Assembly: GCA_963931865.1 (NCBI GenBank)
Contig: OZ007510.1
Span: 870,501-934,500 of the forward strand
Length of the DNA stretch: 64,000 bases
Direction: 5' to 3'
From: Axinella damicornis
Lineage: Eukaryota > Porifera > Demospongiae > Axinellida > Axinellidae
This document shows, piece after piece, positions 38,991-51,600 of the stretch. Position numbers and translations under genes: made by a program. The notes beneath the pieces were generated by a model that searched no databases, was not told where the DNA came from, and saw only the letters and a program-made list of their open reading frames with translations. The first letter of the stretch is position 1; every line of letters begins with the position of its first letter.

Positions 38991-41900
38991 ATCCAATTTG
39001 TGATTCAGCCTCCAGTCCAGTGTGCAACAAACATTTGACTTCTTCCCTAAACTCCTGGAAAGAATTGTGCTACGGATCAGCAAAGATGGAATTCAGTAAG
39101 CGCATACCTTATGCACTGTGCAGGAATATCATGGGGTCAAGTAATTACGACTCTGGCTCGTGTAGACACATTGCTGCATGTACGTAGCAGTAATTGCGGA
39201 TAACAGACCACACGCTCTATTGTCCGTGGTAGCTCAAGGAGACACATGTTAACTTAATGTGGCATTTCCCTCTGTTTGTAACCCGCAAACCAGCCGCAAG
39301 TCACTCGAAGAATGGTGCTGTCTACTTCAACAGCTTTCATTTCTAATTAATGAGCATCACACACTTGATCCCTGCTATATATGTCTGGTTGATAGTAACT
39401 ATGACCTCACGAGTTGTTATGCATTGCTCAACCTAAAGGTTGGTGCTGTGTGGAGGGAGGGTCACGCCAGTGGCAGCGCAGCTGTTCCGAGCCAACAAGA
39501 TACTTGTTGTCCAGGTACAGTCCATCACAATTCAGACAGTGGCATGGTGTAGCCAGGATGCTGTGGTTGCCCAGGCACAGAGCTCGTGGAAGCGTCTGCA
39601 TGATGTCATCAGTATCGTGGAGGAATTGGGGGCATTGCTGTCTCAGAAAATCAAGTTTTCGAGCTTCTCTGTCCTGATGAAATGCTACAGTTAGTGGGAA
39701 GCATGAGTAACTCGCTGGAATAAACTCTGACCTCAAAGCAGCTTTGTGACCAAATATAGCTAAGCTAGTCTTATCAATGCTACCTCATATAGCACCCTCC
39801 TAGCCTTGTTCCCAGGCCCGTGCCCAGCTTTTCGTCGCTTGCAGTACGGAAAAGCGGGGAGGGCCTGGTAAGTTTTATCATGTGAGTCACGTCAAGGGTA
39901 GAAAGATGGTAGAAAGACTTGAAATGAACATGGCTGGGGCTCAGAGCAAGAAGAGTAAGCGAAGGTAGCGGTGGGCGACTGTCATGCACACCGAGCGTTG
40001 AACGTGTAGATGATTGATCAACACAGAACGTAGCGTCTTGTAGCGTCTTCGTTCTGACAATTTTGCCATTTTTAGATTACGTCATGCTCACGTGATAACA
40101 GGGCCTCCTGCTTTTCCATACTGCAAGCGATGAATAGCTGAGCGCGGCCTGGGAACAAGCTCCTTGTCATTTTTGCCTGGGTACATTCCCTAGTATCAGA
40201 TACTCTAGTATCAAATCGGGTGGTTACTTAGCCTCGTTCCCAGTCCCGCCACCCAGCTTTTCGTCGCTTGCAGTACAGAAAAGCGGGGAGAGCCTGGTAT
40301 GTTTCCTCACGTGAGCATTACGTAATCGACAAACGGCCAAAATTTTCAGAACGAAAAAGCAAAGTTTTGAGTATTGTTCAACCAACTACACGTTCAACGC
40401 TTGGTGTGTATGACAGTCGCCCCCCGCTAACAAAATACGTGTGGTAAGTTACTTCGTACCTTTGCTCTTCTTGCTGTTCTGAGCCCCAGTTTGCCCACGT
40501 TCAATTAAGTCCTTTCTACCACCTTTCTACCCTCAACGTCATGCACGTGAGGAAACATACCAGGCCCTCCGCGTTCTTTCGTGCAACCGAAAGCGGCGCA
40601 CGGGCCTGGGAACGAGGCTAGTGGTTACTACTGGCCATGGCGCACCCACACCAGCCGGTAGTGTACAGCTTGTTCTTGTGTGTTTACTGTAATCAGCTCT
40701 GAGTACCTCTCATTGTGCAGATGGTGCCTGAGGACACACTGCTGGCCATTGCCGAGTGCAGTGGTAGCTACCCACTCAGTGACGTCACTGCTCTGGTGAG
40801 TACTCAACTAGATCTCAACGTTCCAGCAAATTCACAGCCTCTACGTAACACATAGAGACTGCTGGTTGCTGTAGTGTCGTTACTGTAGTCTGTTCCCAGA
40901 CCCTCTGGGAACAAGACTATGGTTGCTGTAGTCTGTTCCCAGACCCTCTGGGAACAAGACTATGGTTGCTGTAGTCTGTTCCCAGACCCTCTGGGAACAA
41001 GACTATGGTTGCTGTAGTCTCGTTCTTGGGAACAAGACTATGGTTGCTGTTGCAGCTGCACAAAATGACCTGCCTAAAGCTACATGGTTGCTGTTGCAAG
41101 GCAGCCACCCACCTCTCTATTGTGGTCACTACTACTGGTCCCAGTTGCTCTATGACCTGCCTAAAGCTACAGTTGAATGTGCAATCTGTTGTTGTTTTTG
41201 AGGGCACCAAAGTGGGAGTGGTGGATAAAACCAGTGATCCACAAACAGTCCAAGTTGCTACTGTCGATTTCACTTCGCTTTGAACATGCGTATTTCCGTG
41301 GATTTTCATGCAAAGTGCCCGCAGCTTCCGGACTCCAGCGTATTGCGGGCCGTGCGATTTCCGTAAAGCTCCACCCACAGGAAGTTCTTGCCGCAAAACT
41401 TAGCATGCAATACGCATGTTCAAAGCGAAGTGAAATCGACAGTACACTGGAAGTGTCTATATTTAGTGGTCACCCATAGTATGAGACCTGTATACCAGGC
41501 CACACCAATTTATCACCACCACTCCCACTTTGTACCCTTAAAGCAACAATGGAGATCGATTTCATATTCATGATTAGGGATGGGGTGGCTGGTTGCTAGT
41601 GCAGTGGCCATACACTCACTTGTAGACGCCCTGACTTAGCCCCTCCGGGAACCAGGTACCTCTACCTACGAGTTTGTCCACCCTCACTGTCACTTCCATC
41701 TCTCCAAGCTGTAAGGTTTCCCTGGCTTTCATAGTGACTGGTGTAGGGGAGGAGCCACGAATTCCATTGATACTCCACGGACCACAAGATCGCAGTATCC
41801 CGCTCCCTGTCTCCAGTGTGCACTTATTAGATTGAACCCTGGGATTGGATTGAACCGTGAGATTCTTGGGATTGGATTGAGCCCTGGGATTGGATCGAGC

Positions 41901-44900
41901 CCTAGAATTGGATCGAGTCCTGGGATTGGATCGAGCCCTGGGATTGGATCGAGCCCTGGGATTGGATCAAGCCCTGGGATTGGATCAAACCCTGGGATTG
42001 TCTCAGCAGGCAGTGCTAAAGCCTCAACAAATCTTGTGTGAAATCTTTTGCCAGCAATCTCAATCCACACCACTGCTGAACAACGATCTTACAGGGAGAT
42101 CCCACTAACGGGTGTGCATCCCACAGCTCCAACCTGCTTCTCGGCTGCCACAATCTAAGTCTTAGCTAATCCATACCTGCCATCTATCTACCCACCAACT
42201 GGTGTCCATTCCGCGGGCGTCCATCCCACGGGCGTCCACCCCACTGCTTCTTCGCTGCCACAATCTTCCAGGGAGGTCCCAGCTACTCCCACTAACGGGC
42301 ATCCATCCCACGGGTGTCCATAGCATGGCTCCAACTGCTGCTTGGCTACAGCAATCTTCCAGGGAGGTCCCAGCTACTCCCACTAACGGGTGTCCATCAT
42401 ACATAGCCTCGTTCCCAGTCCCACACCCAGCTTTTCATCACTTGCAGTACGGAAAAGCGGGGAGGGCCTGGTACATTTCCTCACATGAGTGACATCAAGG
42501 GTAGAAAGATGGTAGAAAGACCTAAATGAACGTGGGCATACTGGGTCTCAACAGCAAGAAGAGCTGGGAACAAGGGACTGGGAACAAGGCTACATAACAC
42601 AGGTGTCCATCCCACGGCTCCAACTGCTTCTTGCTACCGCAATCTTCCAGGGAGGTCCCAGCTAACCCCACCAACAGCCGTCCATTCCACTGGTGTCCAT
42701 ACCATGGCTCCGACTGCTTATTGGCTGTGACATTCTTCCAGGAAGGTCCCAGCTACCCCCACCAGCAGGTGTCCATCACACAGCTCCAACCCTAGAACAC
42801 ACTGCTGGCCATTGCAGAGTGCAGTGACGTCACTGCTCTGGTGAGTACTCAGCAACCAGATCTCAACGTCCTAGCAAATTCACAGCCTCTACGTACACGT
42901 AGAGACTGTTGGTTGCTGTAGTGTCGTTACTGTAGACTTGTTCCCAGACCCTCTGGGAACAAGACTATGGTTGCTGTAGTCTGTTCCCAGACCCTCTGGG
43001 AACAAGACTATGGTTGCTGTAGTCTGTTCCCAGACCCTCTGGGAACAAGACTATGGTTGCTGTAGTCTGTTCCCAGACCCTCTGGGCATGAGACTGTGGT
43101 TGCTGTTGCAAGGCAGCCACCCACCTCTCTATTGTGGTCATTACTGCTGGTCCCAGTTGCTCTAATCCAGCACAAAATGACCTGCAGTTGAATATTGTTT
43201 TTGAGGGCACTAAAGTGGGAGTGGTGGATAAAACCAGTGATCCACAAACAGTCCAAGTTGCTACACTGGAAGTGTGTTTGTGTTAGAGTGGTCACCCGTA
43301 GTATGAGACCTGTATACCAGGCCACACCAATTTATCACCACCACTCCCACTTTGTACCCTTAAAACAACAATGGAGATCGATTTCATATTCATGATTAGG
43401 GATGAGGTGGCTGGTTGCTAGCCTCGTACCCAGGCCCACACGCGGAATGCGGAAGAGGGCCTCGTGACACTTGGCAAAATTTCCGTATGTGCACAGTCAG
43501 CTTGACTGCGTGAGCGATTACATTCCTTACTCGGAACCACGCGGAAGGTAGCTGTTGGTGATGGCTAAGTAGAACGTCCTTGCGAAGGAGCGACCAGAGG
43601 GGAGTCTTGAAGGCTACAACAGCGGTTTTATCAAACGGCTACACTTTTCACGGGGTAAAGAATGTAATTACTACGCAATAATTGACAATGGACGAACGTG
43701 ATTTGCCTACCCGAAGTGAAGACTGCTGAGCTCAGCACATACGGGAATTTTGCCAAGTGTCACCAGGCCCACTTCCGCATTTCGCGTGTGGGCCTGGGAA
43801 CGAGGCTAGCTGGTTGCTAGTGCAGTGACCATACACTCACTTGTAGACGCCCTGACTTAGCCCCTTCGGGAACCAGGTACCTCTACCTACGAGTTTGTCC
43901 ACCCTCGCTGTCACTTCCATCTCTCCAAGCTGTAAGGTTTCCCTGGCTTTCATAGTGACTGGTGTAGGGGAGGAGCCACGAATGCCATTGATACTCCACG
44001 GACTACAAATCGCAGTATCCCGCTCCCTGTCTCCAGTGTGCACTTATTAGATTGAAACCCTGGGATTGGATTGAACCGTGAGATTCTTGGGATTGGATCG
44101 AGCCCTAGGATTGGATCGAGCCCTGGGATTGGATCGAGCCCTGGGATTGGATCGAGCCCTGGGATTTGATTGAGCTCTAGGATTGGATCGAGCCCTAGGA
44201 TTGGATCGAGCCCTGGGATTGGATCAAACCCTGGGATTGTCTCAGCAGGCAGTGCTAAAGCCCCAACAACTCTTGTGTGAAATCTTTTGCCAGCAATCTC
44301 AATCCACACCACTGCTGAACAACAATCTTACAGGAAGATCCCACTAACGGGTGTGCATCCCACAGCTCCAACCTGCTTCTCGGCTGCCACAATCTAAGTC
44401 CTAGCTAATCCCACCAACTGGTGTCCATTCCGCGGGCGTCCATCCCACGGGCGTCCACCCCACTGCTTCTTCGCTGCCACAATCTTCCAGGGAGGTCCCA
44501 GCTACTCCCACTAACTGGCGTCCATCCCACAGGTGTCCATCCCACAGCTCCAACTGCTTCTTGACTACCACAATCTTCCAGGGAGCTAACCCAACCAACA
44601 GCTGTCCATTCCACAGGTGTCCATCCCACGGCTCCAACTGCTTCTTGGCTACCACAATCTTCCAGGGAGGTCCCAGCTAACCCAACCAACAGCTGTCCAT
44701 TCCACAGGTGTCCATCCCACAGCTCCAACTGCTTCTTGACTACCACAATCTTCCAGGGAGGTTCCAGCTACTCCCACCAATGGGCGTCCATTACACACGT
44801 GTCCATCCCACGGCTCCAACTGCTTCTTGACTACCACAATCTTCCAAGGTGCTCCCAGCTACTCCCACCAACGGGCGTCCATCACACACGTGTCCATCCC

Positions 44901-45604
44901 ACGGCTCCAACTGCTTCTTGGCTACCCAATCTTCCAGGGAGGTCCAACGGGCATCCATCCCACAGCTCCAACTGCTTCTTGACTACCACAATCTTCCAAG
45001 GTGCTCCCAGCTACTCCCACCAGTGGGCGTCCATCACACGGCTCCAACTGCTTCTGAATGCCATGGCTATACACACACACCATGAACTGACTGGAACCGC
45101 TGCATTTGCACCTCGGCTTGAGTGCTGGTTATAGGCCCCCGATTTCCACATGGGACGACTGGCACAACCCTGGCCTGCTTGTCCACACTTAACGTTATTC
45201 AACTGCTGTCTCTGGATACCCTGCCGTTTGGTACACTTGTTTCTCAAACCTTGTCCGGACTCTGCATCATGTTCCGCATCATGTTCCGCCATAATTGAAC
45301 TTCACCTGGGCGAACGCGCACGTGGAGGAGGCCTTGCATGGCCATGGGCCGGCCGGTTGAGGCTGGTAGGAGTCTTCCACGAACTCCCCTCCCAAACTCA
45401 TCATCGAGTAGGATCTTGCCAACTAGCCAGTGTTGATTACTTCCTCTGACAGTTCAGTTCACAGCAGGGAATAGCAAGTCAAGTACACATCTGATTCAAC
45501 AGTATGTGTCAACATTACATCATACATTACATCATACTACAAACAGAACACATGACATCATAATACACACAGAGATTGTTCCAAGTTCATGGCTTGCACA
45601 GTTG

Positions 45605-45640
<36 letters not shown>

Positions 45641-48600
45641 TAGGCCTCGATGAACGCAAAGATCCACTGGCAGCAGGGAGTACACTGCGAATACCTCACA
45701 GTTGGACAGAGAAGGCATGTGTACCCTAACTAGGGTGTACCTATGGTGTGAGTGACTCACAGTAATAGCTGTGAGTATGTAGCATGACGTGCAGACGTGT
45801 TGTACAGACACGTTGACTGTGGGCTTGCTCAGGTTCACCCCATCTCATTTACTGAGTGGCTTGCTCAGGTTCGCCCCATTGAATATCTCTGGGTCGTTCC
45901 CTATTATGTTTATACAGTACAAGTAACTTCGCTTGCTTCGCTTGCTCAGCTACTTCCCCCTCGTTCGCCTATGTGAGTAATCAGGCGCCAGACAGCTCTC
46001 TGTGCAGAGCTGCTGCTCCCCGATTGCGTCCGCTTCAGCTGCTGCTCCCTGATTGCGTCTGTTTCAACTGCTGATCCCCGATTACGTCCGCCGCAACTGC
46101 TGCTCCCCGATCACGTCCGCCGCAACTGCTGCTCCCCGATTGTGTCCGCTTCAGCTGCTGCTCACCGCTTGCATCCACTTCAGCTGCTGCTCCCTGATTG
46201 CGTCTGCTTCAACTGCTGATCCCCGATTACGTCCGCCGCAACTGCTGCTCCCCGATTATGTCCGCCGCAACTGCTGCTCCCCGATTGCATCCGCTTCGAC
46301 TGCTGCTCCCCGATTGCGTCCGCTTCGACTGCTGCTCCCCGACTGCATCCCAGCTGTTCTGGAAGATTCCAGCCCCCCAATGTTCTCAAACATTCTTTTG
46401 AGGTTCAAGTACTAGGTCACGTTCTTCTGTTACACACACACAAACACATGGTTAAAATCTTAATATAGTTGCATGTGCAATGGGGAAGGTGAGAGCAAGA
46501 CAGTGCATGATACTCTAGACACCTGGAAGAGGTTTCATAGCTCTAATTTGGATGGGAGTGGTATCATGTCACAGAGAGTGAGCATGTCACCTGAGCGGGC
46601 ACCTAGACATGTCACGAGCATGCACCAGATTACAGAGAGTGAGCATGTCACCAACACTGAGCATGTCACCACACTGAGCATGTCGCCAACACTGAGCATG
46701 TCACCAACACTGAGCATGTCAGCATATCACCAACGCTGAGCATGTCACCAACACTGAGCATGTCACCAACGCTGAGCATGTCACCAACGCTGAGCATGTC
46801 ACCAACACTGAGCATGTCACCAACACTGAGCATGTCATCTGAGCATGTCACCTGAGCATGTCACCACACTGAGCATGTCAGCATGTCACCAACACTGAGC
46901 ATGTCACCAACGCTGAGCATGTCACCAACGCTGAGCATGTCACCAACACTGAGCATGTCATCTGAGCATGTCACCTGAGCATGTCACCTGAGCATGTCAC
47001 CACACTGAGACTGAGACCTAACGTCACCAAGACTTACTATTTTCACTTTATCACAAGATTTACTGGTGATCTGCAATACAACTTTAAGTATAGGATCTAC
47101 TACGTCGAAGCAGAGGTTATGCGATTTATCCTCCGCGGGAAAGTTTGGCCGAGGCGAAGCCGAGGCTAAACTTTCCCAAGAAGGATAAACCGCATAACCT
47201 CCGAGTCGACGTAGTAGATCTGGCTTCTACCACAGACATAACCTCCAAGTCAAGTTAGTAGTTGGATCCGGCTGCTAGACAGCTACAACTCTCAGATTCT
47301 CAGCACAGCGTGGCGATCCTTTGATGTACCGCAGAGGTTATCCTCCGCTATGACGTCATAGCGGAGGATAACCTCCACGGTACATCAAAGGAACGCCCAC
47401 GCACTGTGGTAGAAGATCATTTATAAACGCGCTTTCACGTTTGAGTCCTTTGACCCAGGGGAGCTAGGCAGGGAGGAACTGGCTAACTACACAATTACAT
47501 GATGTTTTCCTGTGAACAAAGAATCTACCTAAACTACCTAGTGCTGATTGATGTCTTGTCCATTAGTAGACTCAGCCCAAACCCTTAGTGTGAGTCTGGT
47601 GGATATAGCAATCAGCTCTGCTAGTGGTGGGGTTTAATTGCTGTTTGGGCCACCTAGCTAAGTACATAGGTCTGTGCCAATTAGTGCTTGTGGCGAGGAA
47701 GTCCAGTGCAGGTGTGGGGTCATTGTCTAGTGAACCACTTTGTCTAGCATTCTTGCCACCCAATTCTGTGGTGTACTGTATTCGTACATAGTGACGGTCT
47801 GGGAATGCTGCCAGCTCCACCGTGACCAGCACTGTGGTACCGCTTGCGTCTCGCGTCTGGCTGCACACGACTGTATTAACCTTTACTACAGTGCGTATGT
47901 GTAATAGGTCTTTATTTAGCTTCAAGTCCACTCCTCCACTTTCTTTTGTTCTAATTGTGAGTAAAACCTTTTTTCCCCATAGGTATCCTTAATTACTTAC
48001 CACCTTCACGTTTATGAAAAAGAATCACGTTCCAGCAATATAAAGAACCCAATATACAGAGAAATCACATCAGCAGGGGTGCTTGACCCAGGGTTTAACT
48101 CCCTCAAACTCTCAGCAGGTGCTTGACCCAGGGTTTAACTCCCTCAAACTCTCAGCAGGGGTGCTTGACCCAGGGTTTAACTCCCTCAAACTCTCAGCAG
48201 GGGTGCTTGACCCAGGGTTTAACTCCCTCAAACTCTCAGCAGGGGTGCTTGACCCAGGGTTTAACTCCCTCAAACTCTCAGCAGGGGTGCTTGACCCAGG
48301 GTTTAACTCCCTCAAACTCTCAGCAGGGGTGCTTGACCCAGGGTTTAACTCGCTCAAACTCTCAGCAGGGGTGCTTGACCCAGGGTTTAACTCCCTCAAA
48401 CTCTCAGCAGTGTGTCAAGTCTGTCATGCACGTGTGCAGTCTGTCAACTAAACCTGATATGCACAGAATTTTGTCCTGAAGTACGAATGACCACGAGAGT
48501 GCATCGAGCTGACGAAGCCAGCTCGATGCGCTACAGAGTACTCGTAGTGTTGGGCTTGCTCAATGAAGCACTAGTTTAATGCGGTCTCATTTACCGCTGC

Positions 48601-51600
48601 AGGTTTATCCACCTGAGTGTTGAGAGTGCCAGGTAAGCTTACCCAACTACATGTGAACATGCACCTGAGATCTCTTGATATGGCTCTCTGTGCCAAGTTA
48701 ATCCCGTTAGTGCGCCCAAATTAATCGTGTTAATACGTCCATAGTTGCCTCCACATTTGTGGTACGAGGGATTAGGGATTTCTTGCTGAGTTTGAAAGAT
48801 AAAGTTCTGACATCCAGCCAAGACTTGAACTTGGGTCCTCTAAGACCGGACTTAAACATGGGTCGGACCTAGGTTCAAAGATCCCAGTTCTTTCTTTCAG
48901 AGGACCCGGGTTGAAATCCTGGCTGGATCTCATTTCATCCATCTCCTTCAGGTCATGGAAACCAGTAAGGGATCATTGATCCCACATGTTAACTGTCCAG
49001 GGAGGGATAACCACAGCATCAATGAATCTCCAACTACTCTGGAGTGCTTTTCAAAACCTAACCACACCCTAACTTACCCTAACTAAGTGCTAAGTCACAT
49101 GACTTAAGTAAACCAACCAGATTCGAGTTTTGATAACTACTCTGTTAGGTTACTCTGAGCCGAGTTTCTACTAGTTGATTGACATGGTCCGACAGTTTTG
49201 ACGCCCCAGTACGACCACAGTGCACCGTTGTCCTCTGCGCTCGGGCCAGAGGTCTCTGAGGCCATGTTGGAGGCCCCAATATGACCACACTGTGCCGCTG
49301 TCCTCGGTGCTCAAGCCAGAGGTCTCTGAGGCCATGTTGGAGGCCCCAATACGACCACACTGTGCCGCTGCCCTCGGTGCTCAGGCCAGAGGTCTCTGAG
49401 GCCATGTTGGAGGCCCCAATACGACCACACTGTGCCGCTGCCCTCGGTGCTCAGGCCAGAGGTCTCTGAGGCCATGTTGGAGGCCCCAATACGACCACAC
49501 TGCACCGTTGCCCTCGGTGCTCGGGCCAGAGGCCTACTGTTATCCTTTTATTGTAGCCCCCACAGCATTCTACTGTGTGCACCAGCCTCTGGGTTTTGCA
49601 GACAGCTTGCTCGCACAATCAGAAACTCCCTCCGTGTGTTGCACTCATGGTGCTGCAAGGTACATGACGGCAGTTATGAACAGAGTAGCTTCTGTGAAGT
49701 ATGTTTGGGCTGCATGTCAATCCCTGTTCAGTTTCTGTCCCGGACCTGCCAGTAGAGTAGTGTGTGTGTGTCCAGTCCTGTCCTGGTGTATGGTACATAT
49801 CTATGTATGGTACACATGTGGTAGCTACATATGGTACATATGATGTATGCTGTATATCTATGTATGTTACATATGTGTGTATGGTATGTATGTAAGTATG
49901 GCACATCAGTCTGTCACACCCAATAGCCTCTGCCTGGCTTGTTGAGGCAGTCACGTCAATGTACGATCACGGTTCACTCTGAAACAGCAACCAGCTCTGT
50001 GCTGGTGTCCAGCTGGTACGTACCCCACAGCTGCCTGGTGCTGTCCACTATCACAGTTACTTTTGTCAGCCTTGTCACAGCACACCCTACTGGCTGTTGA
50101 GCGTGCACCTTCCTCGAAACCTGAAGCCTGAAGGTGGACAAGCATCCGAAGGTTTCCCTGTTGTTATAGGGTACTGTAGTGGTCAGTGGACCCGATCAGA
50201 TTGGTTCTAACAAGAAAGGTTTGGCAACTCTTTCTTCGAAACATTGTTGGGTTAAATCTGGCAAAAAAAAATCATGATTTGTGGCGATGCTAAATTTGTT
50301 ACCAAATTGGCCAGCAAATAGCTAAGACCTATGGTGTTGTAGCTGTACAGGCTGGCTCTTCTGTGAGCTCCGATCAGTGGCTTAATGGGTTTGGACACCC
50401 GATTTTCTTCCGGGGATTTTCTCTCCTGATTATACGTCTACAACGTTCCTTGTATCTTGTCACAGAATGAGGAGGCAGGGGAGGAGTGTCTGATGGCAGT
50501 GGCTGGGGGAGGAGCCTGGGAGATAGCTCTCATCAGACAACTGGAAAAGTACAACTCTGGAAGGGGGTTTATAAGGTAAGGCTTGTTGCGTCACAGACAC
50601 CTATAGCTTGACAGCTGTTCACATGCAAGGCAGGATGTACTGCTAGGCGGGATATGTATCTTGGGAAACCTTACTGTCAAAGATGCTGACAGTAAGAATA
50701 TGGTGAAATATGCATATTTGAGCAGATTTGAGAAAAGGGTTAACATCGCGCAAAACGCTAATTTGAAATTCAATTTACGGAAAATGCATGAAGGGGAGGT
50801 CACTCCAATAAGCACCGCACCACAGTCACAGCAATCATGCTTGGTCAACCCGTATACTAAGGAAGGGAAGTCAACGGTCAAAGCCCGAAACAGACTGGAT
50901 GGATAGTGGCGGTTCCCCTTGTTTCTTTGCTTTTTCGGGAAGCAGAGTAGGACAGGTCCGGTCAGTAATTTATGAGGATACACGTTTTGCACTGTGCCTA
51001 TGTCATGAAAAAAAGCCACGCCTCTGTGATGGCACAGTCACGATAGACCCAGACAAGGAATTCCTCGTAGCGGTAGTGAGCCACCAGATGATGGATTGAC
51101 AAGGATTTAGTAGGCACCTCAAACGCTACCATCACATGACAAGAAACACAACATGCGCTTGCGTGTGAACTACACCTGCACACCTGGCAGGCCCGAACCT
51201 GTGACCTCTTGGCAGGTCTGAACCTGTGACCTCTAGTTGCCTCAAAATGACATCACGCTAGAGTTTCACAGAACTGTGGCTAGCTAAAACTGCTTCTCAC
51301 CAGTTTACAGACAGAAGAGGTCATAGCGAGTACTGCGGTGAACGCTGTGTTGTTCTGCGAGCACTGCGGTGAACGCGGTGTTGTTCTGCGAGCACTGCGG
51401 TGAACGTGGTGTTGTTCTGCGAGCACTGTGGTGAACGCGGTGTTGTTCTGTGCGCAAATTAGTGCTTTAGTTGATGAATTCAGTACCCGCATATAATAGT
51501 CACCTTAAGGTATATCCCACCTTAGCATAGAATGCGGTTGTGTTCTCTATTTAAGGGAAATTTTGTATTTACCATACTGATGCACTAACTGGCAAAGAAG

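Larger units (their letters stand above)
40729..42790. repeat. Segmental tandem duplication, copy 1
   Basis: It begins inside the BBS10-like exon at 40721-40795 and runs through a 43-bp palindrome array, a TA-flanked element, an 18-bp repeat (GGGATTGGATCGAGCCCT, 41835-42005) and a tract of about 85-bp repeats containing GTGTCCATCCCAC. The same order recurs in copy 2 at 42791-45060. Confidence 0.85.
42791..45060. repeat. Segmental tandem duplication, copy 2
   Basis: It matches copy 1 in order and in long near-identical stretches. It includes the partial exon at 42796-42840, lacks the TA-flanked element of copy 1, and has gained the element at 43419-43808. The 85-bp GTGTCCATCCCAC-type repeats are expanded at 44345-45055. 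Confidence 0.85.

Noticed and set aside
45150..45449. 99-codon plus ORF and its antisense partner
   Set aside because: No family motif and no splice signals in agreement with the BBS10-like chain.
48068..48412. Regular 42-bp repeats considered as a CRISPR array
   Set aside because: Units are contiguous with no unique spacers, and the sequence is animal nuclear DNA. The same applies to 51985-52622 and 5600-6160.
48840..48930. GGGTTGAAATCC-type B-box motif
   Set aside because: An isolated promoter-like motif with no tRNA fold and no repeated SINE body seen.
50591..51019. 142-codon minus-strand ORF
   Set aside because: No recognisable domain, lies in an intron, and overlapping plus-strand frames of similar length are open too.
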